A stretch of DNA of 64,000 nucleotides from positions 37,627-101,626 of the forward strand of contig JASWJB010000144.1 of NCBI GenBank assembly GCA_032433595.1, read 5' to 3'. The stretch's first letter is position 1, and each line of letters begins with the position of its first letter. Positions 22,209 through 33,585 of this stretch are shown here, one piece after another. Origin of the DNA: Conoideocrella luteorostrata (taxonomy: Eukaryota; Ascomycota; Sordariomycetes; Hypocreales; Clavicipitaceae). The notes beneath the pieces were generated by a model. It did not search any database. It was not told where the DNA came from and saw only the letters and a program-made list of their open reading frames with translations. The position numbers were made by a program, and so were the translations under genes.

Positions 22209-24937
22209 TGGTTATATTCATAGCTAGGACGGCATTACATAGATGTTAATTTAACATGATACTTTATGAAAGGAAAAAAACGGTATCTGAAAAGACGCTT
22301 CTACTCCGATAGGACTTTTCAAAATTAGCATGAGTATTCCAAAAGAGATATTCCAAGATTCCCTGCTTCTGCTCCCATATATTCGTTATCGTGTGGTCAA
22401 CCCACGCTAGCGCCGACTCTCAACTACCATGAGCGTTTAACAGGATATATCTTCTTGCCTACAACACCTTTTCTTCGCAAGAAATCTTCCTTTGGTGGTA
22501 TTCGCTAGATAGTATTTGACTCACTTTTCCTTGGCATGTGGCGTGCTTCTCGTTATGCCGTTGGGAGGATTGAAATTGTCGTACAGAGCTTTTTCCCATG
22601 ACATATATATGCATCTTTCCTTTGCTAGCAACCCTGTTCTTGGGCAACGATAAAATGAGTAGGGATTTGATATTGATGGGTAGTCGTGGGACAGATAGGC
22701 ATGATAGTCTACATGTATGCTAATACAATGTGAGCCTTGTTTCCAGCCCTGAATGTTCTATTGTAAAGCTTGCAGAGAGCCAGCCTCGACAAGTACACGC
22801 GCTGCGGTCAGTTTGCTAAGCTACTAGGCGACCGCCTCCTCGAGACACGGAAACAAGTTTGAGAATAAGTACCAAGCCAGGAGAAAGTCCCCGGTCTAAG
22901 CCAGCATCCATCGACATCCCAAATTCGTGACATTAGCGCTCGGGGGCATGCTAGAATTGGCTTTCTCGACCCGAGCCGTTATCATTGTGCCACCCGCCAT
23001 CTGACGGTCCTGGAACTGTCGGTAGTCGCAATGTGATACATCGATCACGGGCCGCACGTGGAATCGAGACGACTGTCCAAAGGGCTGGAATCACCCGTCG
23101 GTCAAAGGAAAGGGGTCGAGAATGAGAATTTAGCACAACACAACACATAGGAGCGCTTGCCCTTTTATCCGCATCAGGGGACCAAACCGCGGCGGACTGC
23201 ATGAGTCCCTCTGGCGAAATACAATCTGGCGTTGGGGAACGGCAGTGGACAAGGAATGATCTGACTCAGGATGGCAAAAATGGCGGATGTGGCAGCTTCA
23301 CTTCGTTTATTTGGGATCTGACCCCTGAGACCCTTAAGACCAGGTTGCTTCTGCAGTAAGCCTGTAAGTTAGTAGTTGCGTGGCGAAATCTATATGACAT
23401 CATGGCTTGAATGAGGCTGGTTCAGCAGTTGCAACTGCTATGCAGCTGCGACGGCCGCTGGACCTGACGGCCGCTAGACCTGTAGATCACGGAGCAATTC
23501 AAGGGAGATCTTGCCAATGGATTGTTCCAAAGCTTCTAGCGGATATGACTGTCGACAATCGTCGCACACGCTGTTGCGGACCACCACACTTGTTTCCACA
23601 CGAGATAGGTCAATGAGCATATAGTAAGTTACAGTCCTCCGGTACTCCGTACCAAGTAACTACTAACTAGTACGCTGTCTGGATGGAGCCTTTCTGGAGC
23701 ATGACGCTTGACACTAAACTTCCCCGCAAAGCTGTCAACACGGCTTTGAGACAAGACATAACTAACCCGTCGGTTCATGCAGTGGCCGGCATAGACGACG
23801 ATGACATTGGCTTGAGTACCTCGCATTTCGGGTCATCATTATGTCGAACATGGAAATGCTGTCGACTCCAATCAGAGCCGTGGACACGCACCCATCTCCC
23901 CGCCCAAGTTCGATTCTGGGGAACAGCCCTCCGCGTCGCCTGTCTCCGCAATTTACCCCAATCCAATCCCCAGCCGTTCTTCGGCCAGGCGAGTGGTTAA
24001 TTTTTACGGAGAGCAGAGTCAGTGACCTGCCTTGGTGTGGCAACTAGCATTACTACTCGAAATATTGTGCATGAGATGGTGCCAAGAATGCTGGTCCAGA
24101 CCAGCAGCAACTTTATGCGTCCAAAGTGGATGGGAGACGGTCTGCGGAGTACTCGCTGCCACATTGCGACGACGGTCAAGGTTGGGAAGCTGGCATGACG
24201 GCCGGTAAGGTTTATTAACCGCGATGTGACCGACCCATTCGATGCGTTGCCCGCAATCGATGAACTCAGCAACATGGTAGTTACTGTATGCTCAAAACCG
24301 GCCGCCAAACAATCGCATCACCAATGCCGGACGGAGCTATTATCACTTGGCCTATTCCTCTACCGCTGAGGACGTAACTATTAGCTTTGACCATTGTTTA
24401 GGTGGCGGCGGCTGCTGCAATTGCGTTTTTGCCGTCGGGACTTGTTCTTCCACTGCTAACTTGCTGGACTGGAAGCCACGGGCGTGTGTGGCGTGAAGTG
24501 GAGTGGGATCACCACCCCATGTCGACCAGGATCTGGTTCTGCAGGAATCCTAGCAGGCTGCACACGACGCTTCTCTCGCATACGCGAGCCCTCATCAGCC
24601 AATGCTACGACACTAGCAAAGACTCAGCGAGTGCGTCTTTCACGGCATTGTAGCACTCGATCTGCTAGTTCCCGGCCTTGAGCGACGATGGATATGTGAG
24701 GGATCTACAGTTTACAATAAAAGATCGTCAATCCCCAGCTTTCTTTTCTCTTTGTGCTGATTTTCTCTCGCGTCGAAATCTTCATCATCAACATCATCGA
24801 GCTTCTTCCACGCGCCGCGCAGCGTCGCTCTTTTATCACAACGGAGCACTCGCTCACAGTTGCTTGTCCGGCTGCAACTACCGCGAGAGACCACGATAGC
24901 CTCGCAAAGAAGACCCTTGGCACGCAAATACGCCACC
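22209..24937. other. 2.7-kb intergenic region, no supported gene
   Basis: Frames at 22951-23202 (minus) and 23683-24000 (plus) have no recognisable domain. One GTACTCCGTAC copy lies at 23642-23652. The last about 300 bp are the leader of the transporter gene. Confidence 0.5.
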
Positions 24938-26663
24938 ATGTCCTTCAAAGAATTCGTTAGGAAACGATCGCTCAAAGCCGATGACAGTCGTCGTACGAAA
25001 GCTGCTGAATTGACCTTGCGTCAGTCTATTTACCCCATCTGCTTGGTGACCATCTTGTTTTTCCTTTGGGGTTTCAGTTATGGCCTTCTTGACACTCTCA
25101 ACAAGCATTTCCAGAATGTCCTCCACATTGACCGATCTCGTTCTGCCGGTCTGCAGGCCGCTTATTTTGGGTATGTGTTCGACGCTCTACGATGACAAAT
25201 TATGGGTCTTCCCCTCTGCGCCGTCCGAGTTTGCTAACAGGATTGCCAGAGCGTACCCGATCGCATCCATCGGCCACGCAGCATGGATCCTCCGACATTT
25301 TGGTTACAGGGCCGTCTTCATCTGGGGCCTGTGCCTCTATGCCGTCGGTGGGCTCTTGGCAATTCCTGCGCTCAAGGCCAAGTCTTTTGGAGGGTTCTGT
25401 GCATGCATCTTTATCATCGGTAACGGTCTTGGCTCTCTGGAGACGGCAGCGAATCCATATATCACTGGTACGGAAACACTCATTGCGGGCTTCGCCTGTC
25501 CTCATATATAGCACTATCCTTGTGTTTTCCCACGACTGACGTGCATCTTGCAGTTTGCGGCCCCCCGAGATACTCCGAAATTCGCATCAACTTCTCCCAA
25601 GCCTTCAACGGTATTGGCACCGTAATTGCCCCAGTGCTCGGGTCATACGTGTTCTTTAACTTTAGCGATAACGATGCCCTTGCCAATGTTCAATGGGTGT
25701 ATCTTGCAATTGCCATATTCGTGTTGTTGCTTGCGACCTTATTCTTCTTTTCAGACATCCCAGAAATTACTGATGCTGGTACGTTTGACTCTATTGGTGC
25801 TTTGTGTCACCACCGGAAAGAGCAGCAGGTCGCTAACTGAAACGATAGATATGGAATTTCAGGCAAAGGAGACACACGCAGGTGGCTCTGCAGACAAACC
25901 ATTCTACAAGCAATGGAAACTATTCCATGCTACTTTCGCTCAGTTCTGCTACACTGGTGCTCAGGTTGCCATTGCAAGCTTTTTCATCAACTATGTCTCT
26001 GCCACCCGCCCTGGCACCCCCGATTCGGACAGCTCCAAGTTCTTTGCTGGTGCGCAGGCGACGTTTGCGGTGGGAAGATTTGCCGGTGTGGCCATCATGA
26101 AATACGTCCGCCCCCGATGGGTGTTCCTTGCCTTTATCTCCTGCTGCGTTATCTTCCTCATCCCACCCATCACCGAGCGAGGCAACACGGGCATGTCAAT
26201 CCTCTACCTCGTTTTCTTCTTCGAATCCATCTGTTTCCCCACCATTGTCGCCTTGGGAATGCGCGGTTTGGGCAGACACACCAAGCGTGGCAGCGGCTAC
26301 ATTGTGGCGGGCGTTGTCGGTGGTGCGTGCGTCCCGCCTGCAACTGGTGCGGCAGCCGACTATTTTCATAAAAATGGCCACATGGACGGCGATGGCTACG
26401 CCATGTTTGTTCCGCTGATATTTATGGCCCTGGCTTCGATCTACGCCTTCTGTGTGAACTTTGTGCCTGCATATAGGGATGTCGTGGATTCGTTGGGCGA
26501 TGCCGACATTGGCATCGTGAACACACCTCAGGACGTGGAAAACCCAGCATCTTCAACGTCTAATTCGGAGAAGCCCCTGGAAGAGCATGGCAATGAACAC
26601 ATTGTCGGTGGCAAAGCTGAGGAAACAAACCCGTCTGTTGTTACGGCCCCGAAAAAGTCGTAG
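24938..26663 (+). CDS. MFS sugar transporter, fucose-permease (FucP)-like
   Basis: Plasma-membrane proton symporter of the FHS/FucP family, probably importing a monosaccharide. Fucose, glucose/galactose or a related sugar cannot be told apart from sequence. Four exons (24938-25170, 25250-25467, 25554-25778, 25849-26663) are all GT-AG and in phase, giving 496 residues with about 12 membrane helices. The family motif LETAANPYITVCGPP starts near residue 141 and is formed across intron 2. QAFNGIGTVIAPVLGSY follows, as expected. The start ATG has a good context (CGCCACCATGTCC). The C-terminal tail (about 60 residues) is hydrophilic and Ser/Glu-rich. A perfect hairpin lies about 100 bp beyond the stop. 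Confidence 0.92.
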
Positions 26664-26764
26664 CCGCTGTTGTGTAATGTGGGGCTGAGGTGTGAATTTG
26701 TGAATTTATCTACCAACTAATACTACTAATTTGAATGACACACTAACGCGTTTGCTTGTTTCTT

Positions 26765-26790
26765 CCCTTCACGCAAGTGTGCGTGAAGGG
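26765..26790. other. Perfect 11-bp hairpin after the MFS transporter gene
   Basis: Arms CCCTTCACGCA (26765-26775) and TGCGTGAAGGG (26780-26790) enclose a 4-nt loop. It starts 102 bp beyond the stop codon, so it probably lies in the 3' untranslated region of the transporter mRNA. Confidence 0.85.
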
Positions 26791-27299
26791 TTCTCCGGTG
26801 CATAACTTCATGTTCACTTCAGATCTTTATGTACCTATTCGTGCGCCTTTATCGGACCTTTTATTTAAGCTAAGCTTTTTGTTGCCCACTGGCAGCAAAG
26901 ACAATTAAAAATACCAAAGTTCAAAGGCACACATGAGGGGCATGAACATCCCCCTTAAGCAGTGAGCGGTCCTTTGTGAGCATTAAGCTCTTTGTGAACA
27001 TCACCTCGAGTAAACAACAATCAACAAAGGCTATCTCTGCGAACTTACAGCGTAGGCACATGGCTATGGTAACGGCGTAAATGTCTGTTCGGTTTATCCG
27101 TTTTGTGCTTAAGTTGCGTCATGTTTTTCGGGATTCTCTTTTTACTTCATCTGACTTTACCTCCTTCCTCGAGGTACTAATAAATATCTACCCCATACTT
27201 ATCTGTTTAATTCAAGTGCCACAGTCGCATCCAAAGGATTCAGCAGCTCAGAATAGCCACCTAAACATCAACGGCTCCATCCAACACATATCCTTGGCG

Positions 27300-27689
27300 A
27301 TGGCTTACGGAGGGGGTACAGATCGCAAGACGATGCCCAAGATGGGTCATTTCTCTCCCCTACCGTCCCGTCCTCCGCAAATCCGTATAGACGAAACATC
27401 AGCGCCCCTTAGTCGAAGTTCGCCCTCGATTCTGCATACTTCGGTTCCAACATCCGCATTGACTCACACCACCGCATCGTCATCTATGGCCGCGACTACC
27501 GCCTTGTCAGCGGGTGAATGCAGTACGAGACAGAGATGCGACATTGAAGCCGCTAAAGCACTGATCACTATATCACGAAGCGGCCCTGACGCGGACATGG
27601 GATCTTCTTTCTCGGCAACCCCAGCACAGGCTCTTGAGCAAAGTACTCTGGGGGGGAAAGAAATGTTAAAACATCAATACAAAACTTGA
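27300..27689 (+). CDS. Doubtful ORF, hypothetical Ser/Thr-rich protein
   Basis: Not recognised. From the ATG at 27300 the frame gives 129 residues, rich in Ser, Thr and Pro, with CDIEAAKALITISRSGP near the end. The frame is open further upstream to 27081. Directly after its stop a second frame (27685-27831) reads as a charged, coiled-coil-like segment (RMLKKARKESIKERMRAERQ). A missed intron or a frame break may therefore separate two parts of one gene. No splice site joining them cleanly was found. Confidence 0.25.
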   Translation: MAYGGGTDRKTMPKMGHFSPLPSRPPQIRIDETSAPLSRSSPSILHTSVPTSALTHTTASSSMAATTALSAGECSTRQRCDIEAAKALITISRSGPDADMGSSFSATPAQALEQSTLGGKEMLKHQYKT

Positions 27690-28064
27690 AAACCGCATGC
27701 TCAAAAAAGCCAGAAAGGAGAGCATCAAAGAACGCATGCGAGCCGAGAGGCAAAGCTGCATGCGAGTCACAACCCGCCGCGATGACTTACAAAGAACCTT
27801 TCGCAAAGACGGCAGCAGCCAGGAGGTCTAAGTTGGTCGAAAATATGACGTGGTAGAACAGGGGAGTAGCAGATTATAACAGTATTTTCGAGCTCTTAGA
27901 AAAATTGCATACCGGCGTTGCGTGCATGTGCAAGTGACTATCAGACCCCAGAAACAAAACTCGCCTTATCTCCTGGTGACACAAGGCTTTCGTGAGGCGT
28001 ACGCCATGATTCCGCCGCTTAATCCAGAGCAGCTACTTGCTGGTTGCTCATGGCATGAGCATAT

Positions 28065-28095
28065 CTGATAAATGCTGTTGTCCAGCATTTATCAG
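28065..28095. other. Perfect 13-bp inverted repeat (hairpin)
   Basis: Arms CTGATAAATGCTG (28065-28077) and CAGCATTTATCAG (28083-28095) enclose a 5-nt loop. It lies in DNA with no called gene. Confidence 0.9.
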
Positions 28096-29405
28096 CCGGT
28101 CTGCTCAACATCAGGTAGACGTTGTGACTTAGCTGCTATAGAGAATTGAAGACGGATAAACTCTCATTTTCCTGTATGTATGCGAGCGTGTGTTTGCGGA
28201 GCCACGGTAGGAGAATAAAAGAGCGGAAGAAGAAGACGATGTATATCAGCACTAGTTGGTGAGTGCTCAGTTACGAAACTAGGGAGGCCGAATAACAATT
28301 ACTCATACACATTATTTCCGTAGCGAAGCAGATGACAAGATATGAACCAGTAAGACAAGAAATGGTGGATCGAATCCCACAGTACAACACTCCATACTTC
28401 GGAATGACCATCCAACGAGCCATGCAAGATCTATTATCGCGCAAGCATATACACAGAAGATCACAAATTATAACGGAGAAACTGCGACAGATCTCACAAC
28501 GCGATATCTATTGAAGTGGACGTCAAAAAGATGGTAATTGCAGCGGATACTCGACTCTGCCCGTTGCCAAGTCTGAGAGTTGCTTCTATGCTTGGCGCCA
28601 AGCTTATCGACAAATTTTCCGCAAAACAAAGCCGAAACTGTTCCCACGTGGTGGGGGCACTTTCTTTTTGATGATACAGGTCCTTTTCTCGATATTCTAG
28701 ATTGAATCTTGGTAGAGTCCACAGCGTCAAGCTGGCATGCGCTTGTGTGCTATGCTAGCAAGATGCTGCCACAGAACATTAAGGAGTTTTCGACCACCAT
28801 GATATGAAAAGCTTCACCGCCATTGTTCTTCCGCTAGAGAACGACTGCAACATGTTATTCCAAAGATTGGTGGGTGTGACAGACAATATGAAATCCAGGG
28901 GGGATTTTGGTGTTGTACGACCAACTTTAGGAGTAGTAGCACAAAGTTATGGCGCCAGCTCAAGCCTGTATTTTACAGCCGAGGGCCTGAAGTACCAGAG
29001 ACATACGAAAGCTGAGTGTCCTTGTGCTTGGCGCAGTTGGCTTTTGACCAATATGGCGACCGATGTCAAATAATTGTCCGCGGCGTCATGCATGAAATAT
29101 CTAGGCGCTAAGCAAACGTCTGAATTTGGCTTGGGGATATAAGCTACGCCTCTCATGGTTAAGAGCGATGGTGTGAAGAAATCCCTGCTTGATAAACCAT
29201 GCGGAGTACTCCGTACCATATTCCCTTTTATGGCTGTTTGCATTGTTGAGTTAGGAGAAGCTACTCATTCCAGCTTATTAGGGAATGAAACCCAAAATTA
29301 TACAACAAGTATACAACAAGTATACACGATCTGCGATAGTGTCATCCAATTAATTAAAGACAAGATAGTTAATGAAAGAGTCAGCCATGCTCCAGTCGTT
29401 GCCAT

Positions 29406-29427
29406 GTGCTTAGCATGCGCTAAGCAC
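29406..29427. other. Perfect 9-bp inverted repeat
   Basis: Arms GTGCTTAGC (29406-29414) and GCTAAGCAC (29419-29427) enclose a 4-nt loop. Confidence 0.85.
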
Positions 29428-30039
29428 AATATCAAAAGCCTCGTGCTACATGCACAATACGACTGCATGTACTCCGCTCATAGTAAAGAAGGTCGGCGTG
29501 GTTGGGCGTGACAAGTGCTTTCCAGAACGCTGATAGCGGTCGTTGACGTTGACGAGCGAGACGCGGCGACGGCGACACGTGCAGGGCTGATTGGCGGCTG
29601 GATAAGCCCATTTTCAAATTTGGCACCGCTTGAGTGCCACTCTTCGGCTTGGCGTTCCAACTTATGATTAAAGTTTTTTGTTTACGGAATATTTCCAGCA
29701 TGCTTATTGATTATAGCTGGCCGTTGTTGGCCATGCATCTGTATGTGCATCTACGGGGCACATCAGCTCAACTTCGTCACATTCCCGAGTCGCGTGCTCT
29801 GTCAATATACGAAAATTCAGTAGATCTAGTCAAGGCGATAGCGTCGGGGGGATGAAAGTCACGCTTGGGACATTCAAAATGTACTCGTTGCATTTGATGG
29901 AGACCGCTGGCGTTGGTTGCCAACTCTGCCAAGCTTTACTAGGTGTCCAACGGTATCGTGACAGCCATGCGGGGGACAATTTAACTGAGCCATTTCGTCC
30001 ACATTGTCCAATTGACCCTTTTAATTCGAACGCCCACCA

Positions 30040-30126
30040 TAGATATAATTAAAGCTTATTATTAATAAAATCTATTACCTAAATAGCTAACTTAGCTATA
30101 TAATAATTTTTTTTTTTTTTTTTTTT
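30040..30126. other. AT-rich block ending in a 20-nt T-run
   Basis: A sharply AT-rich segment (TTATTATTAATAAAATC, then TTAGCTATATAATAA) ends in twenty T residues at 30107-30126 before composition returns to normal. It could be a decayed retroelement end read on the minus strand, or a simple AT tract. Confidence 0.6.
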
Positions 30127-31119
30127 GGTCACTAAGGCATTATCTCTTGCGGACTTAATGCCACCTCGATGGCTTAGTTAAACTGTCCCCCGCTTGACAG
30201 CCAGCTCCTCGTAGCTATGCTTCTGCTACCAATGGTCCTGGTTTAGTATAGGTGGTCCGTTAAACTGCAGCAAACGGCCCATCCTGGACTTCTTTTGTGG
30301 GCGGGCTACGTACTCTCCAGTATTGATCTAAAAGATTTGAATGGCGTTGTCTAGCCACCGATCCGTATATCTGTACGACGGGCTGCATTTACCCGGTGGG
30401 ACGAAAATGTTAGTACATTTCTTTATCCTCTGCATCTGAATCTGCGATGGGTAACAGTTAACATAATATCCTCGTAGGGGCATGACGATTTGACATATTG
30501 GACGTGTTTGTGCATTGTTGACAGTATTAAACTCCTCCAATAATCCTGGTATCTATCTACACACCATCACCTTTCGAAACGTCTCCACGCACTTTTCAGA
30601 CAGTGTACAGCGTACCTTGTACATCCACCATCAGCCGAGTGATACCCGCCTTTGGTTCGTCCTACTCTCTTGTCCCGAAGCTGGCATGGCCCAATGAGCT
30701 CCATGTATTGTGTACCATGTATTCCAACACTGGTCCTGACAGTTCAGACCGAATAGCTGAACCTGGAGTCTTGGCTTCTTGGCCTTTATGAAGTACCAAC
30801 GCCATCGGGTGCTTGCGAGCAGCAGAACCAAGCAAGGCTTTTTCTCGGATCAGACGAGGAGGGTCTTCTGTGAGCCACTTCTTCCCGCATAATGCATGGT
30901 CATAAGATTTGTGTCACATTATATAATGGCTGTCTCCTCTAGTTTCTTTCTGTCTTCCAAAGCCCAACTTCAAGCAGGACACTCTGCACTTTTCTTGCAA
31001 TAATTTGGGTATATTAGGTCGCTCTTTGGTGTGACCCCCCTTTTAACCTACATTCTTTACAAAGAACACGGCACATCAAGCAAAAGGTTTTGTGCTGCAA
31101 CAGCTGGAGGGCTGTCAAC

Positions 31120-32898
31120 ATGACGCTTCATCAGTACGACTACCTTTTGGCCGTTGGCACCATCTTTGCGTTCCTCGACGCCTGGAATATTGGTGCCAAC
31201 GATGTTGCCAATTCGTGGGCGAGTTCTGTCTCGTCTCGATCAGTCACCTATGTCCAGGCCATGATTGGGGCTAGTCTGATGGAATTCAGCGGCGCGTTGG
31301 GGGTGGGTGGCCGTGTTGCCGATACAATTCGAACCAAGGTCGTCGACGTCAATGCTTTCAACCAACAGCCCGCGCTGCTTATGCTCGGCATGGTCTGCGC
31401 CGTCATTGCCTCGTCCTGCTATCTCACCTTCGCTACCCGCTTTGGTATGCCCGTTTCGACTACCCACTCGATCCTCGGTGGTGTTCTAGGAATGGGGATT
31501 GGGGCTCTAGGTAACAGCGGGATTACTTGGGTTGGCTACAACAAGGACGGTTCTGTTGATCTCAAGAATGGCGTTATACAGGTCTTCCTCGCTTGGGTCA
31601 TTGCCCCTATTCTCTCTGGTCTTTTTGGCGCCGGCATCTTCTTGATCACAAAGTACGGCGTCCTTCTACGGGCTAACCCCACGATGAAGGGTCTTATACT
31701 TGTTCCCATCTACTTTTGGCTCACTGCTTCCCTCATCGTCATGCTGTTGATCTGGAAAGGCGGTGACTACGAGGTCAAGCTTACGGAAGCTCAGATCCCA
31801 GGTGTCATTGTTGCTGCTGGAGCGGCTTGGGGTCTGCTTGTATCCGTCTTCTTAGTTCCGTGGCTTTACCGCGTAGTCATCAAGGAAGACTGGCAACTCA
31901 AGGCGTGGCACATCTTCCAGGGGCCTTTTCTCCTCCGCCGTGGCGAGGTACCTCCTCCACCCGAGAATTTCACCGGTGTTGTTCGAAATTTTTACGAGGG
32001 TCATTTGACTCGCGAAGAGCTAGATAGTCGCCGTGCTCGGGCCAACATCCATACCACCGAGGATATTGAGGGCCAACACGAGAAGACCGCTTCTTCCTCC
32101 GGCGCCTCTGCCCAAGACGACCTTGAGCCTTCTACCTCTACACACAAGTCTATCGTGGGCCCCAAGCCTGACGCTGCTTGGTACTCTAGTGCAGGTCTGT
32201 GGTGGTGGTTCAAATGGGTTCTTCTTCGTGGCATCGACCAGGACGTCGTCAGCTCCCAGAGCAAGAAGTCGGTTATTGCGGGGGATGTTGAAGAGATTCA
32301 CGCTCGCGCCCGCCACTACGACAACAAGGCCGAATTTCTCTACACTTTCCTCCAAGTCATGACTGCCGCTGCGGCCTCCTTTACCCACGGCGCCAATGAT
32401 GTCGCCAACGCCGTTGGTCCCTATGCTACCATCTACCAGATTTGGAACAGCGGTGCGATCCCCAAGAAGGCCCAGGTCGACACTTGGATTCTGGCCTTTG
32501 GTGGCGCTGGTATTGTTATTGGTCTCTGGACTTACGGCTATCACATCATGCGCAACCTGGGTAACCGCGTCACCCTCATGTCTCCATCTCGCGGTTTCTC
32601 CATGGAGCTTGGTTCCGTCATCACCGTTATCATGGCTACCCGTCTTAGTAAGTTCTCTTATATCCAGCATGAACGTGAATCAGATAGTCTCTAACATGAC
32701 CAAACAGAGCTCCCTGTATCGACTACGCAATGCATCACCGGCGCCATTGTTGGTGTTGGTCTCTGCAATGGTGACTGGCGCGCTATCAACTGGCGCATGG
32801 TTGCTTGGATTTATCTAGGGTGGATCATTACTGTGCCTGCCACCGGGTTGATTTCTGGTATCCTGATGGGCTTCATCACGTTTTCTCCTCACTGGTAA
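31120..32898 (+). CDS. PHO89: Phosphate permease, PiT family (Na+/H+-phosphate symporter)
   Basis: Plasma-membrane importer of inorganic phosphate, homologous to yeast Pho89 and Neurospora Pho-4. Two exons (31120-32647 and 32708-32898) join in phase across a 60-bp intron to give 572 residues, nearly the size of yeast Pho89. Both PiT signature repeats are present: GANDVANSWASSVSSRS from residue 25 and THGANDVANAVGP from about 422. Hydrophobic helices flank a central cytoplasmic loop (about 290-395) rich in charged and Ser residues. The ending GDWRAINWRMVAWIYLGW and FITFSPHW fits the family. The first in-frame ATG is 31120. By family knowledge it is likely induced under phosphate limitation or alkaline pH, but no regulator site was identified. 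Confidence 0.95.
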
Positions 32899-33585
32899 GA
32901 TGGCTGGCAGCGTGGTGGACGTGGAAGTGTACAAGTTGTGGGTCTAATAGTAGATTTATGGATGATTCGGGAAGTGACATAATAAGAGTTAGCTTGTATT
33001 GAGTGTGGGTTAATACCTGGACACATAGTTTTTTTGGGTTTTGTTTCAAGTTGTTTAATAAAACTTCATCCTTGCCCGCATCCACGGACCTTTGCAAGCC
33101 GTGAGTAGAAGAGTGCGAGAGCCGACAAGCTCGGTGACAGAGATTGAAAATGCAGACCTAAAATCTAAGATGATTCACTGGGATTCTGGTGCTGCTGAAG
33201 CCTGTGGCAATTCTCTCATCATCGTTAGACATATTTGTTGCATCGTAGTACTGAGCAGCACTGTGGTGTGTAAGTGAATGGACGAGACTGTGCCCCGTGG
33301 TGCTCCTCAAACATAGCCTAACTAAACTGCTGCTACAAAAGACTTATACACATTCGGGCCCTAGCGTTGCACCATCGGATCTTTTTTAAAATACTCGGAA
33401 ACTCATCCCTTCCCTTCTCTCAGTTTACCGAGCATCATCTTTGCGCGTTGATGGAGGTGACGGTTGTGGGGCCGGTCATTGCGGGGCTCACCTCGGTGAG
33501 AAGCTTCAGTTAGCTTTTTTTCCTGTACCCATCAAGTGTGACCAGAGTATCTTCCATGCAACTTGCGCCGCTCCAAACAAACACC
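32899..33585. other. Intergenic region between PHO89 and TRM6
   Basis: 3' flank of the permease and promoter of TRM6. No supported gene or clear element. Confidence 0.6.

Larger units (their letters stand above)
26664..31119. other. 4.4-kb gene-poor region with hairpins and AT-rich block
   Basis: Contains three perfect inverted repeats, an AT-rich segment with a 20-nt T-run, one full GTACTCCGTAC copy (29206-29216) and only weak ORFs. No transposase, polymerase or gag-like domain was seen, and no long terminal repeats were noticed by eye. The right end is the promoter of the phosphate permease. Confidence 0.5.

Noticed and set aside
28365..28385. tRNA T-loop-like string (GGATCGAATCCCAC)
   Set aside because: No D-arm, anticodon arm or acceptor pairing around it.
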